Assembly (NCBI GenBank): GCA_014529385.2
Contig: CM043971.1
Span: 93,783,840-93,847,839 of the forward strand
Length of the DNA stretch: 64,000 nt
Direction of reading: 5' to 3'
Source of the DNA: Adiantum capillus-veneris
Taxonomy: Eukaryota; Streptophyta; Polypodiopsida; Polypodiales; Pteridaceae
Made by a program: the position numbers and the translations under genes. The notes under the pieces were generated by a model. The model was not told where the DNA came from and searched no databases. It saw only the letters and a list, made by a program, of their open reading frames with translations. Position 1 is the stretch's first letter, and each line of letters starts with the position of its first letter. Below, piece by piece: positions 11,219 through 22,870 of the stretch.

Positions 11219-12642
11219 CTTGCTTATATGTTTTGGCTACGTGGTTACGAGCTTCTTGAAGCCAACGAAATCCTTCTGGTAAGTCTCTTTTTCTTTTAAT
11301 GGAGCAAATTTGTATAACGGTTCACAAGATTGAACGACTCTTTAATTTCATATTTTTTCCCAGAGTGTGAGGCCATGCTTTCCAAAGCTGGAAGCAATAA
11401 GGAATGCTACCTGTGATCTTGTACGTTTTAGTGCTGAATGTTTCCTTGGAAGAGTTGTGGATGTTTTGTATGAAGCTTGCTGAGCAAGGATTTTTGTTTT
11501 TTGGGGGCTGCAGCTTACGGGCGGAGCGAGAGAAACGATCCACCTCAAGTGGCCTGCCGGTGGGTGTCAGAGCGTAGAAATATCTGGTCTGGATGTTGGC
11601 TGGGGCCAGGTGAAACGCTTGTACCTTGAATATAAAAGACACATCACATGTTTAGGTGGAGAGGTGGTTCATACACATGAGTGCAACAAAGCCTGCACTC
11701 CAACAGTCCTTTGTTGTGGGTTTTTGTATGCACTCACACAATTACGGTGCATACGAAAACCCACAACGAAAGGACTGTTGGAGTGCAGGCTTTGTTGCAC
11801 TCATGTGTATGAACCACCTCTCCACCTAAATAGGACAATTATTTTCTCCCCTCCCCCCCCCTCCCCCCCCCCCGCCCCCCCTCCCTCCCTCTCAGGGTGC
11901 TTTGTAAGTACTCTTGATGTTTTGGTCGTTTCTCTTGGAGAGACACACTAGAACGGTTTATATTAATCTCTGGTTTTGGTTCTATGTAAATGCCCAATGC
12001 CTCATTTTGTGCTGTTTGAGGCCTAGACTTTTAATGCTGGTGAGGTTTGTTGAAATGCATTTTGTTAGTGCAGATGCTTCCTCTGACATTTGTTCCAAAG
12101 GAGAAACACTGGATTTTGTTCCGTGAAATTATTGGTGCGTATTGGTTTTAGCATGCAATGATCAAGTCCGTCCGTCCAGAGATTTTAAATTGTAAGTTGA
12201 TACATTCTGAAATAGGTTGGCAAATATGAGTACAAGTACATAGTAGATGGTGTCTGGACAACGAATCGTCAGGAGCCATTGACACAACCAAACAAGGACG
12301 GCCACATCAATAATTTTGTGGAGGTAGCCATTATCATAACTTTCAATGAAGAATGCTGGGCTAAGGAGACAGTAATCTTTGTTTGTTTTTCTTGTCACAT
12401 ACATAGACCTGCAGTTGATTAGTGGTTATCTCTAGACTCTATAAAATGTTAAAAGAGTGTGTTTATGGTGCACAAAATTATGAGTGTCATTTCCATCTTG
12501 GCTTCATATTCAGGTTGTTGGAGAGTGTGAAGATGCTGAGACGAAGGACTTGAGACAACGGCTAATGCAAGAGAATCCAATCCTCAATGGTGTAGAGAGT
12601 CAAATTATTCGTCGAAAGATTTTGTCTTTATCTTCCACCTAG
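11219..12642 (+). pseudogene. SEX4: SEX4-like phosphoglucan phosphatase, C-terminal exons only (copy A)
   Basis: Six exon-like blocks fit GT-AG rules: 11219-11278 (L-A-Y-M-F-W-L-R-G-Y, end of the phosphatase domain), 11364-11420 (C-F-P-K-L-E-A-I-R-N-A-T), 11514-11609, 12074-12134, 12216-12323 and 12514-12642 (stop). Blocks three to five form a CBM48 starch-binding domain with [24 protein letters not shown] and [12 protein letters not shown]. In plants SEX4 removes phosphate from starch in plastids. The catalytic H-C-x5-R exon and everything before it were not found in the window, so the gene is truncated or its 5' exons lie far upstream. The 12074-12134 block is one nucleotide out of phase with the next. 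A 180-bp hairpin sits in the intron after 11609. I think it is a pseudogene, but a live 3' half is possible. Confidence 0.78.
11651..11830. repeat. Near-perfect 180-bp foldback (hairpin) in a SEX4 intron
   Basis: Left arm from TTTAGGTGGAGAGG and right arm ending CCTCTCCACCTAAA are inverse complements over about 83 bp with only a few mismatches. The loop is about 13 bp. It could be a small foldback MITE. No clear target duplication was seen. Confidence 0.9.
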
Positions 12643-13176
12643 TCTCTTGAAGAAAAGTGAGGTATTGATTTATAGGTGTATCCATCATATTATGTTATTA
12701 ACATTCATAAGGCTTAGTTGGGGGCCAATGCTTTTAATTGGAAAATAGTGTGTATTATATGATGGTGTGTGGCCTCCAAAGCTCGTCTTGATTCTTAGAC
12801 AGGTAATGAAAATCTCGTCATTTGAATGTAACATAATCACAACTTTACATAGACATAATCACAGCTTTGCATAGACACGACCTGTTTTTACAAGCTAGTG
12901 TTATATAATGCTTTCGCACAACATTTTAAGGTGAGTTATTGATGTCATCTGAAAAGAGTTCTTGAAGTAATTCATCATTAATTTAAAAATTGACCTTCAA
13001 AAAAGAGATGACCAAGGTTTTTATGACTGACTGGATGGGTAACTATGTTTTTTAACCAGATGTTTCTTTTTTCTCTTGAGGAATAGGTCTTCCTATGTTA
13101 AAATCTCTCTCTGTCAACTCTCCTCGTCTGATAGATCTTTAAGGTCTCTTGGGATAGTTTCCTACAACGTTAAAAT

Positions 13177-13208
<32 letters not shown>
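12643..13208. other. 3' flank of SEX4 copy A, duplicated at 18.8-19.2 kb
   Basis: No gene. The sequence to about 13,090 aligns with 18,780-19,195 downstream of SEX4 copy B, so the duplication extends past the gene. It ends at a (CT)n tract (13180-13208). Confidence 0.7.
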
Positions 13209-13210
<2 letters not shown>

Positions 13211-14998
13211 GTGTGGATGCATTGCACATGTTTGCTCATGATAGTGGTTTGTCTGTCAACCTTGGCAAAACCAAGGTTATGTTGTTTAACACCACCCCAC
13301 AATGGATTAGGAGATCGGCATCGACATTCACATACGGTCATGAGACAGTGGAGCATACATATGCTTACACTTATCCGGGAGTGATCTTTATTGGGCATGT
13401 ATGTTCATTGAGGAGGGTAGTAGAGACTAGATTGACCAGAGCCTATGCAACATTGGGTGGATTGGAGAGGATGTCTTCACAGATCCAGTTTTACGAGCCT
13501 CGGTCCGAGGCTGTGGTTTTTTGACACTAGTGGCTTTTGCATTGTTGTAGGGGCCTTTTGTGGGCCACCATAATGGAGAAAAAATTGCACTGATAAAAGG
13601 GGAGGTATGGAGAAGCCTTTTGTATCTATAATCGTACAGGTTATTAGAGCCAAGGCTTCAATACCACATGACATTGTTTGAGTAGAGCTAGCTGCCCCCC
13701 CATAGTGGTTGAGGGGCTTACCATACCAGTCTCCTTTATACACCGTTTGTGGGACTTTCCTAGAGACAGATATGCCCACTTAGCACTTGAGTTCTCTCGA
13801 CAGTTAGCTTTGCAAGGAGACACAACATGCTGGTATGGAGAGATAACATCATGGTTTGAGCTACATGGATTCAACATGGACAATCTAGCCCCCTTCCAGT
13901 ACTCATTGGATGCCCCCTCTCTGACTCTTACATAGTCTAAGATCATCAAACTCATTCGCCAAGACATGACGCAGTTGGATACTAGGATGACTTGGATTCA
14001 ACCGACAAAGGACTTGGGCATGAAGTTGGGCTTTCTATAGGGAGCATCTTCTCTAGCTCATTGAGGATGGTTTTGTGGTGAGGCCCAGATACATGGACAC
14101 CCACTTATCTCACGGGATATGGTGCTATTAGCTAGATACACACATCTTCACACCAACTACGGGTGGAGATGTCACACACATCGGAGTGTCATTAAAGGCC
14201 ATAACATGTCCCCTATGTCATACGGTACATGTTTGCTATGCCATACGGAGGCTAAGAAAGAGTTGCACTATGTATGCCATTGCCTAGTTTACTATGAGAT
14301 ACGAGGTCGCTTCCATTGCTTGTTCAGAGAGGGTTTTGGACCACTTTCCAGAGTCATCAGGTATGAGGACTAGAGATGTTTGGGATTGTTCTTGTTGAAA
14401 CTACGAAGACACACATATGTGGCATTGTTCTTGTTGGAGTTACGAAGACAGAGAGAGCTTGTTGAGAGGAGAGGTTAGCTGGTCTCAGAGACGGATCACA
14501 GATTTCTTTTGTAGAGCGGACATTGTGCACCGGGAGGTGCATCGACCATAGTAGAGCTCATACTCTCCTCACACCAAAGGCATCAAGTGATTGAGCTTGG
14601 CAGATCTAGGCGCCCATGGGCTAAGGAGGACTACACAGCATCGACGGAGACTACATCAGCAGATTCGGGTCACATTGGCCGCTTGATATGCACGACGCCT
14701 GGTCAAACTACTAACCATGGAGGAGATTGATGAGATCCGCCAACAATCGAGGATGGACTTCTTGTGATCTTGATGAGGATTGTATATCATGCTCACTCTT
14801 GTATCTGCCCTCGTATCACTTCTGTCTCAACCTTGTATCAGATATTGTATCTGCCCCTCCCCACTTACCATCTAGTAGGTAGGGATTTTTGATATTTTTT
14901 TTCAGCACCCCACTTTTTATCTGTGGTACCCTAACATTGTACTAGATTCCACCATGTTGTAACCCTGTGGTCTCATAGGTCATTTTAGCCTGCTGAAG
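13209..14998 (+). pseudogene. 5'-truncated LINE (RT C-terminal part, zinc-knuckle region, 3' UTR)
   Basis: Starts inside the RT after the catalytic box: F-A-H-D-S-G-L-S-V-N-L-G-K-T-K-V-M is the conserved segment just after Y-A-D-D in plant L1-type elements. Downstream frames carry a thumb-like region (R-A-Y-A-T-L-G-G-L-E-R), F-I-H-R-L-W-D-F-P-R-D-R, and a Cys/His cluster C-L-L-C-H-x10-C-H-C. Stops and shifts are frequent. The 3' UTR ends GACGTTAATATTGCATTTC and is followed at once by CT and AC tracts (15023-15073). Truncation at the 5' side, next to a CT tract, is typical of incomplete target-primed insertion. Confidence 0.88.
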
Positions 14999-15019
14999 AC
15001 GTTAATATTGCATTTCATT

Positions 15020-15022
<3 letters not shown>

Positions 15023-15056
<34 letters not shown>

Positions 15057-15073
15057 ACACACACACACACACA
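15023..15073. repeat. (CT)n then (AC)n microsatellite at the LINE tail
   Basis: CT tract 15023-15054 followed by AC tract 15056-15073, directly after the LINE 3' end. Confidence 0.97.
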
Positions 15074-15250
15074 ATACAAATAGGTAAAAAAAATACACAT
15101 CACATGCCATGTGGAACAAGCATATGCAAGTAGCCTTGCACAAATTAAGCAAGCGCACACATGCAAACAAGTACAAACATAAACGAAGAAAACAAAATAA
15201 ACAGACTTGCATAGAAAGGAGTAATAGAATAAATCAAAACATATCTATGA

Positions 15251-15575
15251 TCTTGTAAGATTTAGTGCTAAATGTTTCTTTGGAAGAGGTGTGGATGTTT
15301 TGTACGAAGGTTATTGAGCAAGGATTTTTGTTCTTTACGGGGGTTGCATCTTATCCATCTAAAGTGGCCTATCAATGGTTATCAAGAGTGTGGAAATATC
15401 TGGTCTCGATGTTGGTTGGGGCCATGTGAAATGCTTGTACCTTAAATATAATAAACACATCACATGTTTAGGTGGACAGGTTGTTCACACACAAGTCCAA
15501 CAAAGCTTGGACTCCAACAATTCCTCTCTTGTAGGTTTTTGAATGCACTCACACAATTATGTATGCACTTATTTA
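15251..15575 (+). pseudogene. SEX4-like copy B, first segment
   Basis: Aligns with 11,413-11,740 of copy A: end of the second exon, the following intron, the CBM48 exon (T-C-T-G-G-T region recognisable at about 15,400) and the first arm of the hairpin. The CBM exon has frame-destroying changes, so it is a pseudogene. The homology stops at about 15,575, where integrase sequence starts. Confidence 0.85.
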
Positions 15576-16620
15576 CGCGTGCGACAATAGTCGAAAGGTT
15601 TAGCAAGCAAGCACACTTTATTCCTGTCAAAAAGACTATTAAGGCACACCAAATGGCAACCCTCTTTATATCACAGATTTTTAAACACCATGGATTGCCA
15701 ACGTTCATCGCGTCAGATAGAGATCCTAGGATGGCCAGTAACTTCTAGAAGGGTCTCTTTGGAAATTTAGGTGCAAGATTGAATTTCTCTTCGGCCTATC
15801 ATCCACAAACGGATGGTCAAGTGAGAGAGCTAATCTTACGATTCTCGATCTACTAAAGACTTATGTACAAAAATAGATCAACGCTTACAACGGAAGAAGC
15901 ACTTACCCCTTGTAGAGTATGCGTACAATAATACTATCCATACTACTATGGGAAAGGCACCTTTTGAGATCATAGAGGGAAGACCAAAAAGTCCCTTGTT
16001 ACTTAAAGTACATGGGAAGATCTTCGTTGCCGATGAGTATAGCCATGACCTACAAGAATCTTTCTAAAAGATTAATGTGGCTATATCCATCTCTCAACAA
16101 AGGCAAAAAGCTGCTGCTGATAAGCAGAGAAGGGCCTTAACATTCAAAGAAACTGATTGGGTCTTATTCAAGTTTCCCGAGACTCGATTGAGGCAAACGA
16201 CGGGGAAAAATCCTACGAGCCATCAAAAGTAGTTTGCTAAACTAGCAAAAAGATACTAATGGTACCCCTAAAATCTTGAAGCCAATTAATGACATGGCTT
16301 ATCAACTCAAGTTGCCCAACCATTGACTCATAACAAAATGCTTTTCATGTGAGCCTACTTAAGCCTTACAAAGGAGAGCCACCAACAAACCTCATTATTG
16401 AAGACCTCCTAGAAATTCAAGATCAAGAAGAGGTACTACAATCTGAAGCTATCCTTCGGCATGAGGACAAGGTGCTACGGCATGGTAAGATTATGCGTCG
16501 ATGATATCTTATTAAGTTCAAAAATTATCCTTTTGAAGATCCTAGATGGATGTAAGGAACATAACTTAAGGATAGTACAAACCTTGTCAATGCTTACAAT
16601 GCTACGTTAGAGTAAGCAAA
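15576..16620 (+). pseudogene. Chromovirus integrase and chromodomain (Ty3/gypsy), truncated
   Basis: Integrase reads R-F-S-K-Q-A-H-F-I-P-V, then H-H-G-L-P-T-F-I-A-S-D-R-D-P-R-M, then F-S-S-A-Y-H-P-Q-T-D-G-Q, the standard core with two of the catalytic acidic positions. Several shifts and stops follow. The C-terminus, 16,429-16,560, reads Y-L-I-K-F-K-N-Y-P-F-E-D-P-R-W-M, which matches a chromodomain with its aromatic positions, so the element is a chromovirus. Chromodomains steer integration to marked chromatin. The element lacks everything upstream of integrase and sits inside SEX4 copy B. Confidence 0.88.
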
Positions 16621-16638
16621 TGTAAATGTTTCTTTTAA

Positions 16639-16860
16639 ATGATCAATGTTTTTGTCTTATAAAATTAGTTCTCTTTTTATTATGCACAAATTTAATTAGT
16701 ATGCATACTTAGAATCATATTTGTGATGGCATTGTCTCTTAAACAACACCAAGTAGAATTTGTCACTCTACTTCGGGAGAATGATCAATGTTTTTGTCTT
16801 ATAAGATTAGTTCTCTTTTTATTATGCACAAATTTAATTAGTATGCATACTTAGAATCAT
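16639..16860. repeat. Direct repeat of about 76 bp in the chromovirus 3' region
   Basis: Bases 16,639-16,715 and 16,782-16,860 are near-identical copies starting GATCAATGTTTTTGTCTTAT. They are separated by about 66 bp and lie between the chromodomain and the polypurine tract. Confidence 0.9.
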
Positions 16861-16994
16861 GAGTCATCCATCTTGGAATGATGTCGTAGGGTAAAAAGGG
16901 ATCCTCTGTCCGCTAAGAAACATAGACTTATGACTAAGGTTTTATCTCTTCTACCTCATAGTCGAGGACGACTATGATTTCAAGAGAGAGGTAA

Positions 16995-18400
16995 TCTCAT
17001 AAAATTTGATATAATCCAAATGATTTTTTCACATTAAACTGATCATTTAATGTGGGAGAATAAACGGGAACATGAGTTGGAATATAAACATGTACTTATG
17101 GGTCTATCTCAGCACGAGACCAAAGCCAATAGGTCCAAATGAGAGATGGTTTGTCAAAGAGAAATGTTGTCTAATGAAGCTTGAAATAACTTAGGGTTAG
17201 CTTCATTAAAGACCTCCAAAGGTTAGTGTTCAAAGTCCTTAAACTTAGGACCTTAGGCAAGCTAGGTCTTGAGGTGGATGCTAACTAAGGCGCTTGAGGT
17301 GCTTGCCATGTTTTATGACTAAGGTGCTCAAGGGGTGATCTTTTACCAAAGTCAACATGTATCCTTGCACAAGGGGGCCAACCCTACAAGTAGGGACATG
17401 AGAGAGAAAACACACACACACACACACACACTCACTCAAGCCAAACCAAGTCCAAAGAGGCAACAAGGACACATGTCAAGCTCCTCCCCATGTTGCCCTC
17501 ATAAGGTACCTAAAGCCTATTGGTTGACCTCTAAAGGGGTCTGATGAGAATTTAGTTTATTTAATTAATTGTTTAAAGCATTTTTCAAGCCCTCTCTCTC
17601 AAAGCGTAAAGGAGGACACTTGTCCAAATGCTACCATGCTTACTTGATATGCACTATGCATATGATTGGCTAGGCTTGTAGGGGTCCAATCAAATGCAAG
17701 GATGAGCTACAAGGAGGGGTCGACCAAAGCAAGTTGGGGGTGTGCTTGAGGGGTATACTCTCTCTCACACACACTCACATGCTCTCATTCTCACTTTTTG
17801 AAAGTGCAAGAACTCCATCTCCTTCTCCAAGCTTGTTCAGAAATTGAGATCCTACACCAACACTCTTGGCTATGGAATGCAAATCCAACCAAGAGCCATG
17901 CTTCAATGCTTAAGCTTTCCATCCTCTTCATCATCAATACTATGCTAAGCAACAAGAGTGATGATAAGTGAGAAACTATTTCTTTCTCGTAAGAATGCTG
18001 CTTCTTCCTCTTCCCTTCCCTCACTCCCTGCTAGCTCTCTCCACCTTTGAAGGTGTTTGAGGTCTTGGGATTGAGACCGGGGACAAGTTAATACTTTCAT
18101 TTAGCTAAGCTACGGGCATAATTGTGGTGCATGAAGCTATCTATCTTCATTGCATCATCAAGGTTTCAAGGAACATAAAGTTTATATTGTACCAAGTCTC
18201 TCTTTATGGGAGAAACTATAATACGAAAGCCTTTTGGAGGGGGGACCGCCGGCTCCACATAAATCCGGTCCTCAATTGTTGTCGAGTTCTCTAATTCTCT
18301 CTTGCAAAGTATTGTTAATGGCAAGTTAAGTATAATGGTTATGATGCTACCTCTAATCAAGTTCACTCTCTATTTTCTCAAAGTATTTCTTAATTCCGCC
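16995..18400 (+). repeat. 3' LTR of the chromovirus (end approximate)
   Basis: A purine-rich tract (16,980-16,992) is followed by TCTCATAAAATTTG, equivalent to the LTR start TGTCATGAAAATT at 3127. Internal blocks such as 'aaatccggtcctca' (18,262-) are shared with that LTR. The first two bases are TC, not TG. The far end could not be fixed precisely. Confidence 0.65.
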
Positions 18401-18587
18401 ATTCTCAATGTTCATAGGCCTTTTCCATTACAAAGCATGCATGTAGACATGCATTTACATGTATGCATAAGTAGACATATAAGTGTGTTTGTGTTCGAAG
18501 CATACCGAATTTTTGTATTGTTAGTGATTCCTTCATTGCACAACATTTTCAACAATTTTTTTGTATCGTACTTACCTTGTCTCTTTC

Positions 18588-19195
18588 AAATGTTGAGTGT
18601 GTTTATGGTGCATGAGATTATGAGTGATTAATCTTGGTGTCATATTCAGGTTGTTGTAGAGTCCGAAGATGCCAAGACGAAGAACTTAGAGACAACGGGT
18701 AATGCAAGAAAATCCAATCCTCAATGGTGTAGAGCATCAAATTATTTGTCGCAAGTTTTGTCTTCATCTTCCACCTAGCTTCTTTTTCAAAAGTTAGATC
18801 TTGATTTACAGGTGTACCCATCATGTGAAGCTTTTAAGATTTATAGGCCCAATTGGGGACAAATTATTTTCATTGGAAAATATTGTGTATTGTATAATCA
18901 TGCCTGGCCTCCAAAGTTCAAACTTCATCATGATTGTCATAAAGGTAATCAAATTCTCGTCATTTGAACATAACATAATCACAAGTTCAAATGAGCACAT
19001 TATTATGCTTGGCTTTGGCACATATTGATGTCATCGAAAAGCAGTTTTTGAAGCAATTCATCATTAATTTCATAAAGGAACTTTAAAAGAGATAACAAGA
19101 GCAATTTCTTTATGATTGCTTGCAGTGGTGGGTATATTTTTTCTTCTCGCTTGCACCATGTTGTTTTTGTTTCCTCTCGAGTAATAGGTCTTTAG
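18588..19195 (+). pseudogene. SEX4-like copy B, last exon and 3' flank
   Basis: Aligns with 12,450-13,090. The last exon (after the acceptor at about 18,652) keeps G-T-T-G-T-T...TCCACCTAG but has a frameshift after V-V-V-E-S-E-D-A-K-T-K-N. Exons corresponding to 12,074-12,323 of copy A are absent here, replaced by the chromovirus. Confidence 0.88.
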
Positions 19196-19246
19196 CTCAA
19201 GACTCATCATAAAGATGTTTGAGAACTCTTTGAATTGTTCCTCTCG

Positions 19247-19250
<4 letters not shown>

Positions 19251-19301
<51 letters not shown>
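19251..19301. repeat. (GT)n microsatellite
   Basis: Perfect GT tract of 51 bp, just past the end of SEX4 copy B homology. Confidence 0.97.
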
Positions 19302-19304
<3 letters not shown>

Positions 19305-19708
19305 CCTAAAACTCCATCAAAGAGTCTTCAATATCGGGCTCTGGATGTCCAAATGGAAAAAGGTGCACACTGGCAAAAGAGGCATCATTATCGCACATCC
19401 ATTGTGCATCTTAACTCCGAGAAAGAGACATATTCAAGTTGCAAAAGCATCATCCTAAGGTAGGACAAAGTTGAAATGATGCACCTCCAACTCTCGACCA
19501 TCCTATTCATTTCCCAACACCTAATCCACAAGGGCATCTACCAAACAGAGTAAGCAATAGAAAGGCAACATGTAGAGTAAGCAAACATCCACTCACACAC
19601 CTTTCGCAAATATGAACTAGAGTGCATCGTTAGCCTTCAAGGCGATTGCAATTAGAGAGAGAGCTTCCCTTTGGTAGCTGTATGTGTATGGAAATGAATG
19701 GAGAGAAA

Positions 19709-19988
19709 GGGCACTATTGTAATTACTATTTTGTTCTCATCAAAGCATTGAACACGAGTATACATTAGTAACAAGAACATAGAAGTGAAAGCTGAAAAAG
19801 AGAGAGAGGGAAAGAGAGAGAGGGAGGGAGAGCGTGCATGCGCTTATTATTTGTTTTCGACAAATCTTGTTATCCTAAGTGAGTAGAAGTCACTCATACA
19901 CACAAGATTGTATTTACTATTTTGTGCTCATGGAAGCACTGAACAAGAGTACATCCGTAAAGAAGAATTTAGAAATGAAAGGGGGGGG

Positions 19989-20052
<64 letters not shown>

Positions 20053-20105
20053 TTATTATTTGTTTTGCACAAATCTTGTTACTCTAAGTGAGTATAATTC
20101 ACTGA
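19709..20105. repeat. Tandem duplication of about 190 bp, each unit with its own GA tract
   Basis: Units 19,709-19,895 and 19,906-20,105 share 'ttactattttgt' at the start and 'gcttattatttgttttg' after an internal GA tract. The GA tract is short and interrupted in the first unit, and long with a G10 run in the second (19,981-20,049). Confidence 0.85.
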
Positions 20106-20700
20106 AACGATTTGATGTAAAGAGTATGCAAAAAAAATGTTGATGAATTAAGAACAGAACTAAGCAAGCCTTTCATTTTTACCTTTACTTGTTTATGACA
20201 AAGAGTTGGGAAGACCTTGAATGTAGCATGCAATGACTGCTTTACTATGCAATGGACAAAACTTTTGTGGAGAAGAGGAGGAGGACTAGGTAACAACACA
20301 TAACAATGGGAGTTTTTGAATGAGTCGAAGGTAGAAGGGTCCGATGGTTCCATTAAAGCCTTGCGCGAACAAATACTTCTAACTTTTGTCTTAATTGCTT
20401 TCTCTTATATGACTTCATATGTGAGTAGAAGCTGCTAATTAACCTCCTAATAACTTGCTTAAGTGTAGGGTAAATGCGAGCTATTTTGGAGCACATAAGA
20501 AAAGCATGGAAAGAGAAGGGTAATCTGTAGACCCACCTTCAGCAATGCTTGTTTGCTTCCTGCAGTACTAGCTAGAAAGAAGTCGCAGTCTCGTGTAGCA
20601 ATTGCTCCTGTGAGTGTGTGTGTGTGCGGAAATTTCAACGTGCTACGATGATGGCTTTGGTTGAAAGGAGGAGCGTCAAAAGATGCTAATAGATTCATAT

Positions 20701-20754
<54 letters not shown>

Positions 20755-20960
20755 CAGTGGCCAGAGACACACCTGTAGACAAAGCTCGAAGCTGCTACAC
20801 TCAATGGTACACACTCAATACGGACTTTTAGTGAGGCTCAAAACATACGTTTTGAGGCTACCTAATTTAAACACCAATGTAGGTGTCTCCACTACACACA
20901 CACACACACCCTATACAAGTGCAAGCATGATATGATGCACACACACAAAGGCTAAATGTC
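20106..20960. other. No gene recognised; one CT tract
   Basis: Apart from a (CT)n tract at 20,704-20,750 I see no supported coding, RNA or mobile feature. Confidence 0.5.
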
Positions 20961-20962
20961 CG

Positions 20963-21101
20963 TAGATTAGGTAGGTCAAAGTACTTCTTTTGATATAAGT
21001 GCTATATGTATATGTATGTATGTGTGTGCGTGTATAATGCATATATAAAAAGAAGCACTTTGACCTACCTAATCTACTCACCACTAAGGTGAGAGATTTC
21101 A

Positions 21102-21142
<41 letters not shown>

Positions 21143-21222
21143 ACACACACACACACAATGATGAAATAAATCTCTCACCTCAGTGGTGGGTAGATTAGGT
21201 AGATCAAAGTGCTTCTCCAAAA
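20963..21222. repeat. Three-armed inverted repeat cluster
   Basis: The unit GATTAGGTAGGTCAAAGTRCTTCTTTT occurs near 20,968 (plus), near 21,050-21,075 (inverse) and near 21,192 (plus). The last two flank an inner palindrome made of a GGTGAGAGATTTCATCAT arm and a GT/AC tract. The sequence can form either of two alternative hairpins. Confidence 0.85.
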
Positions 21223-22639
21223 GTCACATCAACGTCATAAGTAAGATCCACCCAATTCATATGTCTAGACTAGGGGATTTCACGATGGCCTCACTATCAC
21301 TTGTACGCCTTGTGCCAAAGTGCTTATCCAAAAGTAGCCAGGTCAATATCGGACTTCAAGTCCAATGGTCTAGATTAGACACTCTTGGTTTACAACTATC
21401 CCATAGGGTGAAACACTGTAGAGATCTTAGGTGGGTCACCCCCAAAATTTAAGTATAACACGTTAGTTCAAAATAAGGGGTTTTTGTATTGGTTAATTTT
21501 TTAAAAATATTAGCAAAAGTAAATTTAGAGAAGGGTTTTTTTTGGCATTTTGTAAAAACTATTTAGAAAAATGGATCATTTTATTACCTCATATTATGTA
21601 AGTATGGGGTTCTTTTAAATACCCTTTGAACAAATATGATATAAGTGATTTCTTGTAAGAGACCCCCCAAGGTAGAGACTACCTAGAATATACCATAGCC
21701 ATACACTCTTGAGCTACCTCTCACACCAAGATATCCTTCTCAAAATTAGGTTTCTCCACATGAGAGCTCTCTCGTTCACAACGTGCAAATTGTCATTTGG
21801 CTAGGGTTTCACCTATGCCTTGTCCAAGCACTCTAGGCACGTAGAAGTCCACACTAATGGTATATGATACCTACATCACACCTTGGAACTATTCATGAGA
21901 TTAAATAATGTATTAAAAGGTTACAATGGTAAAAAAAAGGATCAATTTTACAATAGATGACCATAGCGGCACCAATGTCCATGTAGTACTTGATGTATCC
22001 TCGCATGTGTGTTTCATCCACACTTGGTCTTTGTGTGTAACTTTCGTGTTTCTTGTTAGCTACACTTGCACCCATAAACACCTTGAGACCCTAAGTGTGT
22101 TCAATACTTTCCTACCAAAGCTAGTGACACATATCTCATGGAAGCCAAAGGGAAGTAGGCCTAAAACTATGTGAAAAACTTCTCTAAAAGCAAGACCTGA
22201 ATAGACTAACAAGGCTTTCTTATGTGGAAACATAACCTCTCTTGTAGAAAGTCTCTCCTTAACACAGTAATAATGCACCTCAATGTGCTTCGTTGAAGTA
22301 GTAGATAATGGATCCTCACAACTGAAACTGCGCAATCATTGTCTTGTAGATAGTGGTAGTAAACTATTGCAAAAGCCCCAAATTACCATTCAAGCAACTC
22401 CTAAGGCTAAGTATGAATTACTTCTCATTGTTGAGTCTACAGACATAACATCTAGACATGTAACATACATTTATATGAGAAAACCAATAGCCAGCAACTG
22501 ATAGGGACATATATTGAAAGGATCACCACAATCATACATGCTAATGCTCAAAAGGCTTTTTTGTAGATAAAGCTACAATTTTTTATAAGCAAGGTCAAAT
22601 CTACATAGCAATGCCTCGATATGTGTGTTGCCTTTTTTA
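21223..22639. other. No gene recognised
   Basis: AT-rich sequence. Short ORFs here lack any family signature, and I can support no feature. Confidence 0.45.
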
Positions 22640-22870
22640 TTTATTTTAATACTAACAGCACGGGGAAGATAGTAGGGAGAAACTATACACATATCATGTA
22701 TTTACAACTGTACATTGCTATACATTACACCTTCGAGGGGTAACCATAGGAACCACCCCCCCAATAGAGGAGGAGAATACACCTGAGAGAACGCAACTTG
22801 TGAACCTTGAACGCTCAACCTTGGGGTTACATCACAAAGGTCTCACCAATTGAGCTACGCTTCTTGGGTG
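22640..22870 (-). mobile_element. tRNA-derived SINE-like sequence
   Basis: On the minus strand the head (about 22,868 downward) reads GTAGCTCAATTGGTGAGACC, a good RNA polymerase III A-box and D-arm. It is followed about 40 bases later by GCGTTCAAGG, a B-box-like sequence. No cloverleaf can be completed, so it is not a tRNA gene. The 3' end is uncertain. Confidence 0.5.
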
